Shown: positions 48,888-57,525, counted from the first letter of the stretch. The stretch: 64,000 nt of DNA from Gordonia sp. OPL2 (GCF_003797825.1 NZ_RKME01000023.1:28764-92763); one strand, 5' to 3'. Made by a program: numbers and translations. The notes: a model not told the origin generated them from the sequence alone.

Positions 48888-49597
48888 GAATGTCCTTCTG
48901 GAATGTGAGTCTGCCTGCGGCAGAGAATTCTTGATGGTGAGACAGTGCGGGTCCAGTTGAGGCTGAACGGTTTGCCGTACAGCGTCGACTGCAGGTAGGT
49001 GCCCTCACCGTTGACGCTGCCGTCGTCGGTGTTGTAGCCCTTGGCGCCCACGGTCTTGACGATGGTGCGTGCCGAGGCATAGCCGCCGCAGCTCTCGACG
49101 TTGATGCCGAACTGATCGAGCTGGATCGCGGCCACGCCGCCGTCTTTGATGTCCTTGTCGGTCACGTCGACGACCTTGACCTGACCCGGGTTGAGCGGGA
49201 TGGTCAGCGAACCCGACAGCGACGGGCTCAGTGCCTGGGTGATGCTGCCGGAGATGCCGCCCTCCAGTCCGGTGATATCGACCTGGCAGCCCACCAGCAC
49301 CTTGACCGCGACGTTGCCGTTGACCCCGGCGCTGGCCTTGGCCCGGTAAGTACCCGAGAGCACCGCAGCACGGCCTGCACCGTTGTTGGCCACCGACGGA
49401 GCCGGCAGCGCCGACTCGCCGGTACGCCAGGTCTGCAGCGACTCATTGTCGATACCGGTGGCGCTCTTGAAGCCGTTGGGCAGCGCGGCCGCCCCCGCAT
49501 CGCCGGCGGTCATGGTGGCCAGACCGACGGTCGCGACTGCGGCCAGTGCACCGGCGCCCACGACGCGACGCAGACCACGCTTGCTGAACTTGCTCAT
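48884..49597 (-). CDS. MspA family porin (first of tandem pair), C-terminally extended
   Basis: 237 residues from ATG 49597, preceded by GAGAGGGA. Signal peptide to about residue 36 (GAGALAAVATVGLATMTAGDAGAAALP). MspA-like strands: NNGAGRAAVLSGTYRAKASAGVNGNVAVKVLVGCQVDITG, SLTIPLNPGQVKVVDV and VESCGGYASARTIVKTV, then LYGKPFSLN. Family members end at or near that FSLN. This protein continues for about 24 polar residues (WTRTVSPSRILCRRQTHIPEGHS) up to the next gene, suggesting loss of the original stop codon. The extension contains an extra Cys and may alter folding. Upstream lies a repeat-bearing leader region. Confidence 0.85.
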   Translation of the reverse strand: MSKFSKRGLRRVVGAGALAAVATVGLATMTAGDAGAAALPNGFKSATGIDNESLQTWRTGESALPAPSVANNGAGRAAVLSGTYRAKASAGVNGNVAVKVLVGCQVDITGLEGGISGSITQALSPSLSGSLTIPLNPGQVKVVDVTDKDIKDGGVAAIQLDQFGINVESCGGYASARTIVKTVGAKGYNTDDGSVNGEGTYLQSTLYGKPFSLNWTRTVSPSRILCRRQTHIPEGHS

Positions 49598-49990
49598 TCG
49601 TTCCCTCTCACAGGATGCGATGTCTTGCTGCGCAGCGCGCCGCGGCGCCGGTACGTCGAGCAACGGTCGTGCAGCGCCATCGCGTATCGCGACGGGACGT
49701 CATGGACGTGGCATGACCGATCGGCTTCGCGCAGTGGTCGGTACGTTACAGTACGGTTGTACCGATATAAGACACCGGGGTCGCTGCGGTGGAATGGGTT
49801 GCTTTGGTGCGGTATTCGCGGTAAGTGTCGGTGTGCATGGTGGGCGGACGCGACGCGAGGCATGTCGTCGACCGGGTCCCGCAGCTCGCCGATCGTGTCC
49901 AACTTTTCGCCGATCGTGTCCAACTTCTTGCCGATCGTGTCCACCACCCGACACTGTCGACAGATGTCGGGCGTGCTGACGGCCCAGGTG
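49598..49990. other. 393-base region upstream of the porin pair
   Basis: It holds a more AT-rich stretch around 49739-49785 (with TACGGTTGTACCGATATAAG), where CGGT-tgt-ACCG makes a small dyad and the porin promoter probably lies. The three-unit 21-bp repeat is at 49888-49950. No gene is convincing. Confidence 0.5.
49888..49950 (-). repeat. Second array of the 21-bp repeat (three units)
   Basis: Three consecutive 21-base units (49888-49908, 49909-49929, 49930-49950) each begin GCCGATCGTGTCC. Read on the - strand the unit is GGACACGATCGGC plus eight bases. That matches the first unit of the array at 17753 (GGACACGATCG) in both core and length. It lies between the stop of an acyl-CoA dehydrogenase gene and the porin promoter region. 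Confidence 0.82.
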
Positions 49991-51022
49991 TCAGTCGACG
50001 ATGAGCGGCCAGAGTCCGTCGGCGCCCGCGGCGAGGGCTGCGTCGGTGACCACCCGCTCCCAGTCGTGAACGGATCCGAACTCCGACCGCCATGCCAGGG
50101 CCGGCAGGGTGAACTCGTGTAGCCGATGCTCGCGGGTCGTGCTGATCGCGCCGTGCACCTGGTGAGCATTGCGGACGACGACCGAAGTGGCACGCCCACA
50201 GCATGATCGGGCCACCGCCACCAGGAACTCCAGCTTCTGATCGTGCCATGGGCTGCGCACCGCGGCGACGAGCGCGGCCTCGGTGGCGGCCTGTGCAAGA
50301 GATGTCTCCGCCGCCATGTCGGCGATCATCGACGTCACCGCCTGGAAGCGGGCGAGTGGTCGGCCGAACTGTTCCCGCTGCCCGGCGTGCGTCACGGTCA
50401 GGGCGAGTATCTGCTCGAGCGCGGCGCAGGTCTGGACGGATCTCGCCAGGGCACCGCGAAGGCGGAACCGTTCGATTGTGGTCGCGTCCACCTCGACGCC
50501 GGCGAGATCGTCGAGTCGCGCGGTGATGGTGTCCCGTGGCTCGCCGGCAACGTTCACACCAGGGTCGATCGTGACGTCGTCCGGATCGACATCGGCGACC
50601 TTCCATGCGCCGTCCGACGGCCACGCGACGACGAGACGCTCTGCGCCGGCGGCCCATCCGACCTCCCGAGCCGTTCCCGAAGCGTCGAGCACGCAGGCGG
50701 ACCGGCGGGTGTCGTCGACCGCAAGACCGGCTTCGCTCAGCAGCCAGCCGGCGAGCAGGTCATGTTCGACGACGGGGGTCAGCACAGCGTGATGTGCTGC
50801 CGCGCGCAGTAATTCGGCGGCCGAGAACCAGTCGGCGCCGCTGCCGCCGGAGCTCTCGCTGCCGGTGAGTCGTGCCAGTCCAAGCTCGCCGAGTTGGTCC
50901 CACAGTTCGAGATCGGTTGCGGCGCGGTCAGTCCCGGAATCGACCTCGGACATACGAGCTCGATGTGATGAGAACACCGCCGACAGCAGGTCGACGAGTT
51001 CGGGGTCGGTCTGGTGGCCCAT
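49991..51022 (-). CDS. Acyl-CoA dehydrogenase family protein (partner subunit)
   Basis: 343 residues, somewhat short. The N-terminal helical domain starts at DPELVDLLSAVFSSHRARM, with SGGSGADWFSAAELLRAAAHHAVLTPVVEHDLLAGWLL. The C-terminal domain has ALARSVQTCAALEQILALTVTHAGQREQFGRPLARFQAVTSMIADMAAETSLAQAATEAAL and the QVHGAISTTREHRLHEFTL segment. The catalytic Glu of ordinary enzymes is not obvious, which fits the alpha/beta heteromeric acyl-CoA dehydrogenases of actinobacterial sterol and lipid side-chain catabolism. Its ATG overlaps by one base the stop of the second acyl-CoA dehydrogenase gene. Confidence 0.83.
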   Translation of the reverse strand: MGHQTDPELVDLLSAVFSSHRARMSEVDSGTDRAATDLELWDQLGELGLARLTGSESSGGSGADWFSAAELLRAAAHHAVLTPVVEHDLLAGWLLSEAGLAVDDTRRSACVLDASGTAREVGWAAGAERLVVAWPSDGAWKVADVDPDDVTIDPGVNVAGEPRDTITARLDDLAGVEVDATTIERFRLRGALARSVQTCAALEQILALTVTHAGQREQFGRPLARFQAVTSMIADMAAETSLAQAATEAALVAAVRSPWHDQKLEFLVAVARSCCGRATSVVVRNAHQVHGAISTTREHRLHEFTLPALAWRSEFGSVHDWERVVTDAALAAGADGLWPLIVD

Positions 51023-52173
51023 CAGCGCAACCCCAGTCCGCGAGCGATGACTCCGCGCAACACCTCGTTGGTGCCGCCTCGCAGGGTGAATCCCGGTCGC
51101 TGCACGACGGCGGCCTCCACCAGCCGACGATGGTCGGCGAGTGCCGGATCGGCGTCGTCGGTGAGCGTGTCGGCGAAGTCGGCGATGTCGCCCTCGCTCG
51201 TGGTGCCGAGCACCTTGACGACGGCGGCGGCGGTGTCGGCGGGTTCTCGTCGGGCGAGGGCGCCTGCGACGGAGGTCGACATCTGGTGCAGTCCCGCGAG
51301 GCGTGCGACGTGCCGGCCCAGGTCGGGGTGGCGGGGAAGGGCGTCGTTCCGCATCTGTTCAGTGGTCTGGCAGAGCAACGGGAACGTCGACAGGAAGCGT
51401 TCGGGTCCACTGCGCTCGAAGGCGAGCTCGGAGGTGACCTGCGTCCATCCTTCGCCGATGGTGCCGAAGACCCGTGCGTCGGAGACGAACACGTCGTCGA
51501 GGATCACCTCGTTGAAGTGGTGTCGGCCGTCCATGGAACGGATTGGGCGGATGTCGACGCCCTCGGTCCCGAGGTCGACGATGAACTGGCTCAGTCCGCG
51601 ATGGCGGTGTGCGGGGTCGAGCGGCGCGGACCGAGTCAGGCAGATGAAGGCCTCGGCACGGTGCGCGCCGGAGGTCCACACCTTTGTCCCGGTGATCGAC
51701 CACCCGCCCTCGACCCGAGTGGCGCGGGTCCGCACGCTGGCCAGGTCCGAGCCGGAGTCGGGTTCGCTCATCCCGATCGCGAAGAAGCAGGTGCCCGCCG
51801 CTATCCGTGGAAGGTGGTCGCGCTTCTGTTCGTCGGTGCCGTACTTGAGAAGTGACGGAACGATCTGCCGGTCGGCGATCCAGTGTGCCGCCACCGGCGC
51901 GCCCGCGGCCAGGAGTTCCTCGGTGACGACGAACCGTTCGAGTGGACTCCTGCCGTGCCCGCCGTACTCGACCGGAACGGTCATGCCCAGCCAGCCCCGC
52001 GCGGCCAGCGCGCGGGTGAACTCCTCGTCCCAGCCGGTCAGCCAGCTGTCGACCTCACCTCGAATGTGCCCGGCCGCCCGATGTTCGTCGACGAAGGCAC
52101 GGACCTCCAGGCGCAGCTCGTGGTACTGAGCGGGGTCGTCGATGATCGGGGGGACCAGGCGGAGGTCGGGCAT
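51022..52173 (-). CDS. Acyl-CoA dehydrogenase
   Basis: 383 residues from ATG 52173; an in-frame ATG at 52248 would add 25 atypical residues. Full acyl-CoA dehydrogenase architecture: GWLGMTVPVEYGGHGRSPLERFVVTEELLAAGAPVAAHWIADRQIVPSLLKYGTDEQKRDHLPRIAAGTCFFAIGMSEPDSGSDLASVRTRA in the N-terminal and middle domains, and the family C-terminal signature FTLRGGTNEVLRGVIARGLGLR. FAD enzyme for alpha,beta-dehydrogenation of an acyl-CoA. Together with the overlapping short partner gene it probably forms a heterotetramer, as FadE pairs for sterol-like substrates do. Confidence 0.9.
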   Translation of the reverse strand: MPDLRLVPPIIDDPAQYHELRLEVRAFVDEHRAAGHIRGEVDSWLTGWDEEFTRALAARGWLGMTVPVEYGGHGRSPLERFVVTEELLAAGAPVAAHWIADRQIVPSLLKYGTDEQKRDHLPRIAAGTCFFAIGMSEPDSGSDLASVRTRATRVEGGWSITGTKVWTSGAHRAEAFICLTRSAPLDPAHRHRGLSQFIVDLGTEGVDIRPIRSMDGRHHFNEVILDDVFVSDARVFGTIGEGWTQVTSELAFERSGPERFLSTFPLLCQTTEQMRNDALPRHPDLGRHVARLAGLHQMSTSVAGALARREPADTAAAVVKVLGTTSEGDIADFADTLTDDADPALADHRRLVEAAVVQRPGFTLRGGTNEVLRGVIARGLGLR

Positions 52174-52289
52174 GACCTGCACGATAACCCGCGCTGCTGG
52201 TGCGGGATCGTCGAACTCCGGACACGTCAGGGGAGATGCGGAGATCATGGAGTCACCGACACGACGGATCTGTGGTCGAAGAAAGGTGG

Positions 52290-53504
52290 GCGATGAACGG
52301 ACGCACGATCGCGACAGCTGCGCTGGGACAGTTCAAGAAAGCCCGCGTGGCGTATCTGCGACTACGCGGCCGGACTCTCGACGATGTGGCCGAGCAACGA
52401 GTCGTCAGCGGCACGACGTGGGACGAGTTCTGTGACACGCTCAAGTCGGCGGGCGCCGCGATCGTGTTCCCCGGGACACCGACCGATCCGCTCACCCAGG
52501 CGGAGGGATACCGCTATCTGAGCCGCCTCACCCGCGCCGGACTCGAGGCGTTCGTGGAGTACGCCGACCCGCGGGCACCGGTGCTCCGGCGCATGATCCA
52601 CGAGACCGCCAAGATGGGGTCCGACAACCCCGACAACCACTACCTGAACGCGTCGATCGACGGAACGCTCGACTATCGGATCTCCGGTACCCGCGGCACC
52701 GTCGACTATCTGGGATTCGGTACTCAGGAAGGCAATTACGGTGAGGGAGGCCAGATGCCGACGACGGGATACGTCGAGGCCGCCGACCTCGACATCGGGC
52801 CCGACGGTCGCTTCGAGCTCATCCTGAGCGCCACCGAGCACGATGGCAACTGGCTGCCGATGACGCCCGGGACCGGATTGTTGATCGTCCGTCAGACGTT
52901 TGCCGACCGGGAGACCGAAGTGCCCGCCGATCTCACCATCGAGTTGTTGGAAGGGCCGCCGGGGGCGGAGGGATCGGGCCGAGTGACTCCCGCTCCGCTG
53001 ACGCCTGCCCGTCTCGACGCCGGGCTCGGTAAGGCCGGTCTTCTCGTGGCGGGCGCCTCGATGCTGTTCGCGAAATGGGCCCGGGACTTCCAGAAACACA
53101 CCAACGAATTGCCGATGTTCGATCCGGAGCGGTCGACGAAGGCGGGTGGGGACCCGAACATCATTTATTACCACAGCTATTGGCGACTCGCGCCGGATGA
53201 GGCACTGCTCATCGAGAGCGAGATCCCGGAGTGCGATGGGTGGAACTTCCAGCTCGACAATCACTGGCTCGAGTCCCTGGACTATCGCCATCACCGGATA
53301 CACGTCAACAAGCACACCGCAAGCTACCGCCCAGACGGGAGTGTGCGGATCGTCGTCGCCCACCGGGATCCGGGTCTGCCGAACTGGATCGACACCGCCG
53401 GCCACGATTGCGGCGCGATGAGCTTCCGGTGGATTCGGGCCGCCACCCATCCGCAGCCGCGAACCCGTGTCGTGTCGACTGCCGAACTGGCGCAGATGGA
53501 TTGA
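52290..53504 (+). CDS. DUF1214 domain-containing protein
   Basis: 404 residues from ATG 52290, with AGGTGGG just upstream. The C-terminal half has the DUF1214 pattern: NIIYYHSYWRLAPDEALLIESEIPECDGWNFQLDNHWLESLDYRHHRIHVNKHTASYRPDGSVRIVVAHRDPGLPNWIDTAGHDCGAMSFRWI. The N-terminal part is helical with YRYLSRLTRAGLEAFVEYADPRAPVL. No signal peptide. Family function is unknown; members are frequent in actinobacterial steroid or lipid loci. It runs into the sulfotransferase gene with 2 bases between, so they form an operon divergent from the acyl-CoA dehydrogenases. Confidence 0.8.
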   Translation, partial: AMNGRTIATAALGQFKKARVAYLRLRGRTLDDVAEQRVVSGTTWDEFCDTLKSAGAAIVFPGTPTDPLTQAEGYRYLSRLTRAGLEAFVEYADPRAPVLRRMIHETAKMGSDNPDNHYLNASIDGTLDYRISGTRGTVDYLGFGTQEGNYGEGGQMPTTGYVEAADLDIGPDGRFELILSATEHDGNWLPMTPGTGLLIVRQTFADRETEVPADLTIELLEGPPGAEGSGRVTPAPLTPARLDAGLGKAGLLVAGASMLFAKWARDFQKHTNELPMFDPERSTKAGGDPNIIYYHSYWRLAPDEALLIESEIPECDGWNFQLDNHWLESLDYRHHRIHVNKHTASYRPDGSVRIVVAHRDPGLPNWIDTAGHDCGAMSFRWIRAATHPQPRTRVVSTAELAQMD

Positions 53505-53506
53505 CG

Positions 53507-54733
53507 ATGTCCGCCACGTTCACGCCGTTCCGTCGCCGACCCATCCGGATGCTCAACGGCGTGGGCGAGCGTCTCCGGGCGCGCGGCGTGTCGGTGGTGG
53601 ACCTGTCGGCGGACACGCTCCGTCGACGGGCCGAGAAGGCCACGGGGCTGCCCTGGGTCACCGACCCGCAGTCCGACGAGGCGCTCGACGTGCTGTGTAC
53701 CTCGATCGTCGAGGAGGCCGGATTGAGCCTGTTCGGGGCGTTGGTCATCCGGGCCCGGATGCACGGAATCCTCTGCACGCGACTGCGGGTGGCCGACCTC
53801 ATCCGCGACCGCCCGGACATCACGGGTGTGTCCATCGAACCGCCGATCGTGATCGCGGGTCTGCAGCGCAGCGGAACCACCATGCTGCATCGGCTGATCG
53901 CGGCCGATCCCCAGGTGCGCGCCGTCGGGTCGTGGGAGGTCATCCACCTTCTGCCTCGCAAGCGCGAGAGGCCGGGCAGGCCGACGATCCGGGTCGCCCA
54001 GACGAGGATGGCCGAGCTCGCGCTGCGCTATCTGAATCCGCGGTTCTTCGCCATTCACGCGGTGGAGGCCGACGGCCCGGAAGAAGACGTTCTGCTGCAG
54101 GAGTATTCGCTGCTGTCACAGGTGCCCGAGGCCATGCTGAACGTACCGTCGTACTCGGCCTGGCTGCGCCGTCAGGACATGCACGGGTCCTACGCGTATC
54201 TCAAGATGCTGCTGCAGGTCCTGCACGACCAGAATCCGCAACCACGCTGGGTGCTGAAGACCCCTGCGCACCTGGAGAACCTGTCCACGCTGCTCGACGT
54301 CTTCCCGGGTGCGCTGATCGTGCAGACCCACCGTGATCCCGTCCGCACCACGGCGTCGTTCTCCAGCATGCTCGCACATGGGCATTCGATGTTCAGTGAC
54401 CACGTCGACGCCGAGTCGGTCGCGCGGCACTGGCTGGAGCTCAACGGCGCCATGGTCGATCGCGCACTCGACGTGCGGGCGCAACACCCCGAGGTCTTCG
54501 TCCATGTGCACTATCCCGATCTCATCGAGGACCCGCTCGCGGAGGTCGAGAGAATCTACACGGCTGCGGGTTTCGCGCTCACCGGCGAGGTGCGGGCACG
54601 AATGGAACACCATCGCGCCGGGCACGGGCAGAACGCGCACGGCGTCCACAGCTACGACCTCGAGGACTTCGGATTGACCGTCGATGAGGTCCGCGCGGTG
54701 TACTCGCGCTACCGCGCCGCGTTCGGCCTCTGA
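53507..54733 (+). CDS. Sulfotransferase family protein
   Basis: 408 residues from ATG 53507. PAPS-binding 5'-phosphosulfate loop PPIVIAGLQRSGTTMLHRLIAADP (about 115-138). Other conserved pieces are RWVLKTPAHLENLSTLLDVFPGALIVQTHRDPVRTTASFSSM, with the 3'-phosphate-binding Arg/Ser, and VHVHYPDLIEDPLAEVERIY. These P-loop enzymes are common in mycobacteria and Gordonia, where they sulfate lipids or sterol-like alcohols, and many remain uncharacterised. Operon partner of the DUF1214 gene; a hairpin terminator follows directly. Confidence 0.87.
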   Translation: MSATFTPFRRRPIRMLNGVGERLRARGVSVVDLSADTLRRRAEKATGLPWVTDPQSDEALDVLCTSIVEEAGLSLFGALVIRARMHGILCTRLRVADLIRDRPDITGVSIEPPIVIAGLQRSGTTMLHRLIAADPQVRAVGSWEVIHLLPRKRERPGRPTIRVAQTRMAELALRYLNPRFFAIHAVEADGPEEDVLLQEYSLLSQVPEAMLNVPSYSAWLRRQDMHGSYAYLKMLLQVLHDQNPQPRWVLKTPAHLENLSTLLDVFPGALIVQTHRDPVRTTASFSSMLAHGHSMFSDHVDAESVARHWLELNGAMVDRALDVRAQHPEVFVHVHYPDLIEDPLAEVERIYTAAGFALTGEVRARMEHHRAGHGQNAHGVHSYDLEDFGLTVDEVRAVYSRYRAAFGL

Positions 54734-54740
54734 GCGTCGT

Positions 54741-54772
54741 ATCTCGGCGGCGAGCTCCGCTCACGCCGAGAT
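54741..54772. terminator. Hairpin between sulfotransferase and SDR genes
   Basis: ATCTCGGCG (54741-54749) pairs with CGCCGAGAT (54764-54772) across a 14-base loop. It lies 7 bases after the sulfotransferase stop and reaches into the last codons of the convergent SDR gene. Confidence 0.6.
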
Positions 54773-55642
54773 CGCCGACGGCCATGCCGTACCGGTCAGG
54801 TCCTCGGCCTTCGCCCACAGCCGGGCCGCGGCGTCGAAATCGCAGGCGGCCGTGGACCGGCCGAACAGCACCGGCTGCCCACGCAGCGCCCAGATGCCGT
54901 CGACGCCGACGTAACTCCCCGGAGCGATCGGCTGCGTCAGACAGTAGAGCGTGGTCTGGGCGCCGGCGTCGACGTCATTCGCCAGTCGGGACGCGGCACC
55001 CTGGACGACCCTGTGAGCGATGCCCAGGTGGGGCTTGTTGGAGATGTTCGACGCCACCCAGCCCGGCGTGGTCAGCATCGCGCTCACCGGGGATCCGGCG
55101 GCACGCAGTCGTCGATCCAATTCCAGACCCCACAGCATCACAGCGAGTTTCGACCGCGCGTAGGCACGTGGCGGCGTCCAGCGTGTGCGGGACAGATCGA
55201 GGTCCTCGGGATCGATCTGCTTGGTGCCGCGGTGGGCATCGGAGGCCACCGACACGATCTGCCGTTCGATCCGCGGCAGGAGGAGATTGGTCAACGCGAA
55301 CGGACCGAGGAAGTTGGTGCCGATGCCCAGTTCGAAGCCGTCGGCAGTCCGACGCCGCTGGTGTGGGAACACCCCGGCGTTGTTGATGAGGTGATCGACC
55401 GGTCCCTCGAGGGTGTCGGCGAACGCACGTACCGACGCCAGGTCGGCGAGATCCAGGTGCGCCACCTCGCAGTCGCCACCGAACTCACGGGCTCGCTGAG
55501 CGCCCAGTTCGACGTCGCGTACGGCCAGCACCACTCGCGCCCCGGCCTGCGCCAGCGCGCGTGCGGTTGCCATGCCGAGTCCGTTGGTTGCGCCGGTGAC
55601 GACGACCCGTCGTCCGGCCAGGGTGCGCAGTGTCTCGTCCAT
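54761..55642 (-). CDS. Short-chain dehydrogenase/reductase (retinol dehydrogenase-like)
   Basis: 293 residues. Cofactor motif VVVTGATNGLGMATARALAQAGARVVLAVRD (TGxxxGxG), LINNAGVFPHQR, and catalytic YARSKLAVMLWGLELDRRL (YxxxK) preceded by the Ser in IVSVASDAHRG. The Arg after the nucleotide strand (VRD) favours NADP. The length and C-terminus match the WW-domain oxidoreductase/retinol dehydrogenase-like SDRs common in mycobacteria. Substrate unknown. Divergent from a DUF2236 gene across a compact 67-base promoter region. Confidence 0.87.
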   Translation of the reverse strand: MDETLRTLAGRRVVVTGATNGLGMATARALAQAGARVVLAVRDVELGAQRAREFGGDCEVAHLDLADLASVRAFADTLEGPVDHLINNAGVFPHQRRRTADGFELGIGTNFLGPFALTNLLLPRIERQIVSVASDAHRGTKQIDPEDLDLSRTRWTPPRAYARSKLAVMLWGLELDRRLRAAGSPVSAMLTTPGWVASNISNKPHLGIAHRVVQGAASRLANDVDAGAQTTLYCLTQPIAPGSYVGVDGIWALRGQPVLFGRSTAACDFDAAARLWAKAEDLTGTAWPSAISA

Positions 55643-55674
55643 GACCTCCGAGGGTAGGCAGCAGAGACGAGAGA

Positions 55675-55710
55675 TTGTCCCGAGTGAGACGAATTGCTAA
55701 ATTGGTCTCA
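55675..55710 (+). promoter_or_regulatory. Leaderless promoter with operator-like dyad for the DUF2236 gene
   Basis: -35 TTGTCC (55675-55680), 17-base spacer, -10 TAAATT (55698-55703), then 6 bases to the ATG at 55710, where transcription would start; no ribosome binding site exists. A dyad TGAGAC (55685-55690) ... GTCTCA (55705-55710) with inner AATT/AATT spans the -10 and the start codon, as expected for a TetR-like repressor site. Confidence 0.7.
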
Positions 55711-56936
55711 TGACTGCGACGACGGATGTCTCCCGCGTGCTTCCCCGACGGCACCGTTCCGCCGACGCACGCGGCCGTCAGATGGGCCGGCTGCTGCGGA
55801 TCTACTGGAATCTGCGCGAGCCGTCGGACGCCGATCTCGCCGCACTGGGCGAGCGGTTGATGCGGCGCGACGAGCCCGCCGCGGCGCTCGTGCGGGCGAT
55901 GCGCCTGCCCAAGGACGATCCCGAACGTGTCAGCATGGGTCGCTTCCACCACGCGCTGGACGCAGGCGTGTCCGCGGATGACCCGACCGCGTTGCGCGAC
56001 TTCTTCGCTCAGGTCGAGGCCACACCGGCGTGGGTCGATCGGGACCTCTGTGAGCGCGGCGCCACGGTCTTCCGCCGTTTCGGGCAGAACGCCAACGACG
56101 TGCTGCTCCAACTGTCCCTGATCGGCGGCTATCGATTCGGCGGGCCGGTCGACCTCCTCGCGGAAACCGGTGGGCTGTCGGGCTCCACCACCAAACGGCG
56201 TCTCGGCGAGACGCAGACCTGGGCCATCGCCGTCGGTCGCGAGGGTGGCATGGATCGTCATGGGGAGGGCTGGAAGCTCACCGTGCACGTACGGCTCATG
56301 CACGCGCTGGTCAACGCGTCGTTCGAGCGCAACGGCCGGTGGGACAGCACGCAGTGGGGCCTGCCGATCAATCAGAGCGACCTCGCGTCGACGCTGAACC
56401 TCTTCAGCGGCGCCCTGATGATGGGTGTGCGTGCTCTCGGAGTACCGATCAGCCGGGAGGACTCCCGGGCGATGATGCACCTGTGGAAGTACGTCGGATG
56501 GCTGATCGGGGTCGACGACGACTGGCTCTTCGACGACGAACGTGATCAACACCAGCTGAGCTACGCGATCCTGTTGTCGCAGGCCGATGTCTCGGTCGCC
56601 GGTCCGCAACTCGCCGGCGCCCTCGTGGACGTGCAGCGGGATCTGCACTATCGACATCTGCCCGCGGTGTCCGCAACCTATACGCGGGAACGTCTCCTGA
56701 GCATGCTCGAAGGGTTCCTGGGAACCCGCGGCATGCGGGACCTCGAACTGCCACATCGAATTCCGTGGGCATTCGGAACCGCATGGGTGCGCAATACGAT
56801 CAGCTACCGACTCATCGGACGGACCCCTGTCGGCGGGCGGTATCTGGAGTGGTGTGGTCGGCGGGCCCGGGACCGTGCCCGTTACCGGCACTTCGGCGAC
56901 GCCGGGGCCGAGATCGGTGCGCTGCCTGCGGAATAG
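55710..56936 (+). CDS. DUF2236 (MpaB-like) oxygenase family protein
   Basis: 408 residues. Conserved DUF2236 core GRRDSTQW-type region: WKLTVHVRLMHALVNASFERNGRWDSTQWGLPINQSDLASTLNLFSGALM. Here the VRLMHA His corresponds to the haem-ligand position in Lcp-type proteins. Lcp-specific residues around SKGGAD and AKLGYD are absent, and there is no signal peptide, so this is a cytosolic member and not a rubber oxygenase. Relatives include MpaB of fungal mycophenolate synthesis, which cleaves prenyl side chains. Distinct from the lcp gene at 42-43 kb. Expressed from an apparently leaderless promoter. Confidence 0.82.
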   Translation: MTATTDVSRVLPRRHRSADARGRQMGRLLRIYWNLREPSDADLAALGERLMRRDEPAAALVRAMRLPKDDPERVSMGRFHHALDAGVSADDPTALRDFFAQVEATPAWVDRDLCERGATVFRRFGQNANDVLLQLSLIGGYRFGGPVDLLAETGGLSGSTTKRRLGETQTWAIAVGREGGMDRHGEGWKLTVHVRLMHALVNASFERNGRWDSTQWGLPINQSDLASTLNLFSGALMMGVRALGVPISREDSRAMMHLWKYVGWLIGVDDDWLFDDERDQHQLSYAILLSQADVSVAGPQLAGALVDVQRDLHYRHLPAVSATYTRERLLSMLEGFLGTRGMRDLELPHRIPWAFGTAWVRNTISYRLIGRTPVGGRYLEWCGRRARDRARYRHFGDAGAEIGALPAE

Positions 56937-56970
56937 GGGCGATCCGATCGAATCCGGTGCGGCCCGAACG

Positions 56971-57489
56971 TCAGAACAGACGCCACCCGCGGAGGTGTTC
57001 GGGTTCCTCGAGTTCGAGCAGTCGTCGCTTGCGGTCCAGGCCACCGGCGTATCCGGTCAGTGATCCATCTGCACCGATGACCCGATGGCAGGGGATGAAC
57101 ACGCCGATCGGATTCTGCCCGAGTGCCCGGCCGACGCGTTGCGCCAGGAACCGGTCGCCGAGTCGGGCCGCCAACTCGCCGTAGGTGATCGTCTGCCCGT
57201 AACCCACGTCGCGCACTGCCGTCCAGACTTTGACGTCGAAATCATCGCCGTCGGCGCGCAGGGGGACGTCGAAGACCGTACGGTCGCCGGCGAGATACTC
57301 CTCGATCTCGTCGACGGCGCGGCCCAGCAGAGTGTCGCCGTGCGGGGCGGTGTGCACGCCGAACGTCGAGGTGTCGTCGGCGGCGAACCGGCAGCCGACG
57401 AGGACCTCGCCGTCGGCGATCAGCGTCGTGTCGCCGAGCGACGTGGAGATCGTCGTGTGTCGTACGGTGCTCACCGTTGTGCTCCTCAT
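56971..57489 (-). CDS. ogt: Methylated-DNA-protein-cysteine methyltransferase
   Basis: 172 residues. Active-site IPCHRVIGADGSLTGYAGGLDRKRRLLELE with acceptor Cys at about 133, Asn hinge in RALGQNPIGVFIPCHRV, and the HTH segment VGYGQTITYGELAARLGDRFLAQRVGRAL. It repairs O6-methylguanine by irreversible transfer of the alkyl group to its own cysteine. The N-terminal ribonuclease-like domain is present (FGVHTAPHGDTLLGRAVDEIEEYLAG). Apparently monocistronic, and not linked to an ada regulator. Confidence 0.92.
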   Translation of the reverse strand: MRSTTVSTVRHTTISTSLGDTTLIADGEVLVGCRFAADDTSTFGVHTAPHGDTLLGRAVDEIEEYLAGDRTVFDVPLRADGDDFDVKVWTAVRDVGYGQTITYGELAARLGDRFLAQRVGRALGQNPIGVFIPCHRVIGADGSLTGYAGGLDRKRRLLELEEPEHLRGWRLF

Positions 57490-57525
57490 CAGGTCACCAC
57501 ACCGTACGACGACCGACTGACACTG

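Noticed and set aside
55710..56936. A second rubber oxygenase (lcp2)
   Set aside because: It is DUF2236 but lacks a Tat signal and the Lcp-specific Glu, Arg, Lys and Thr spacing.
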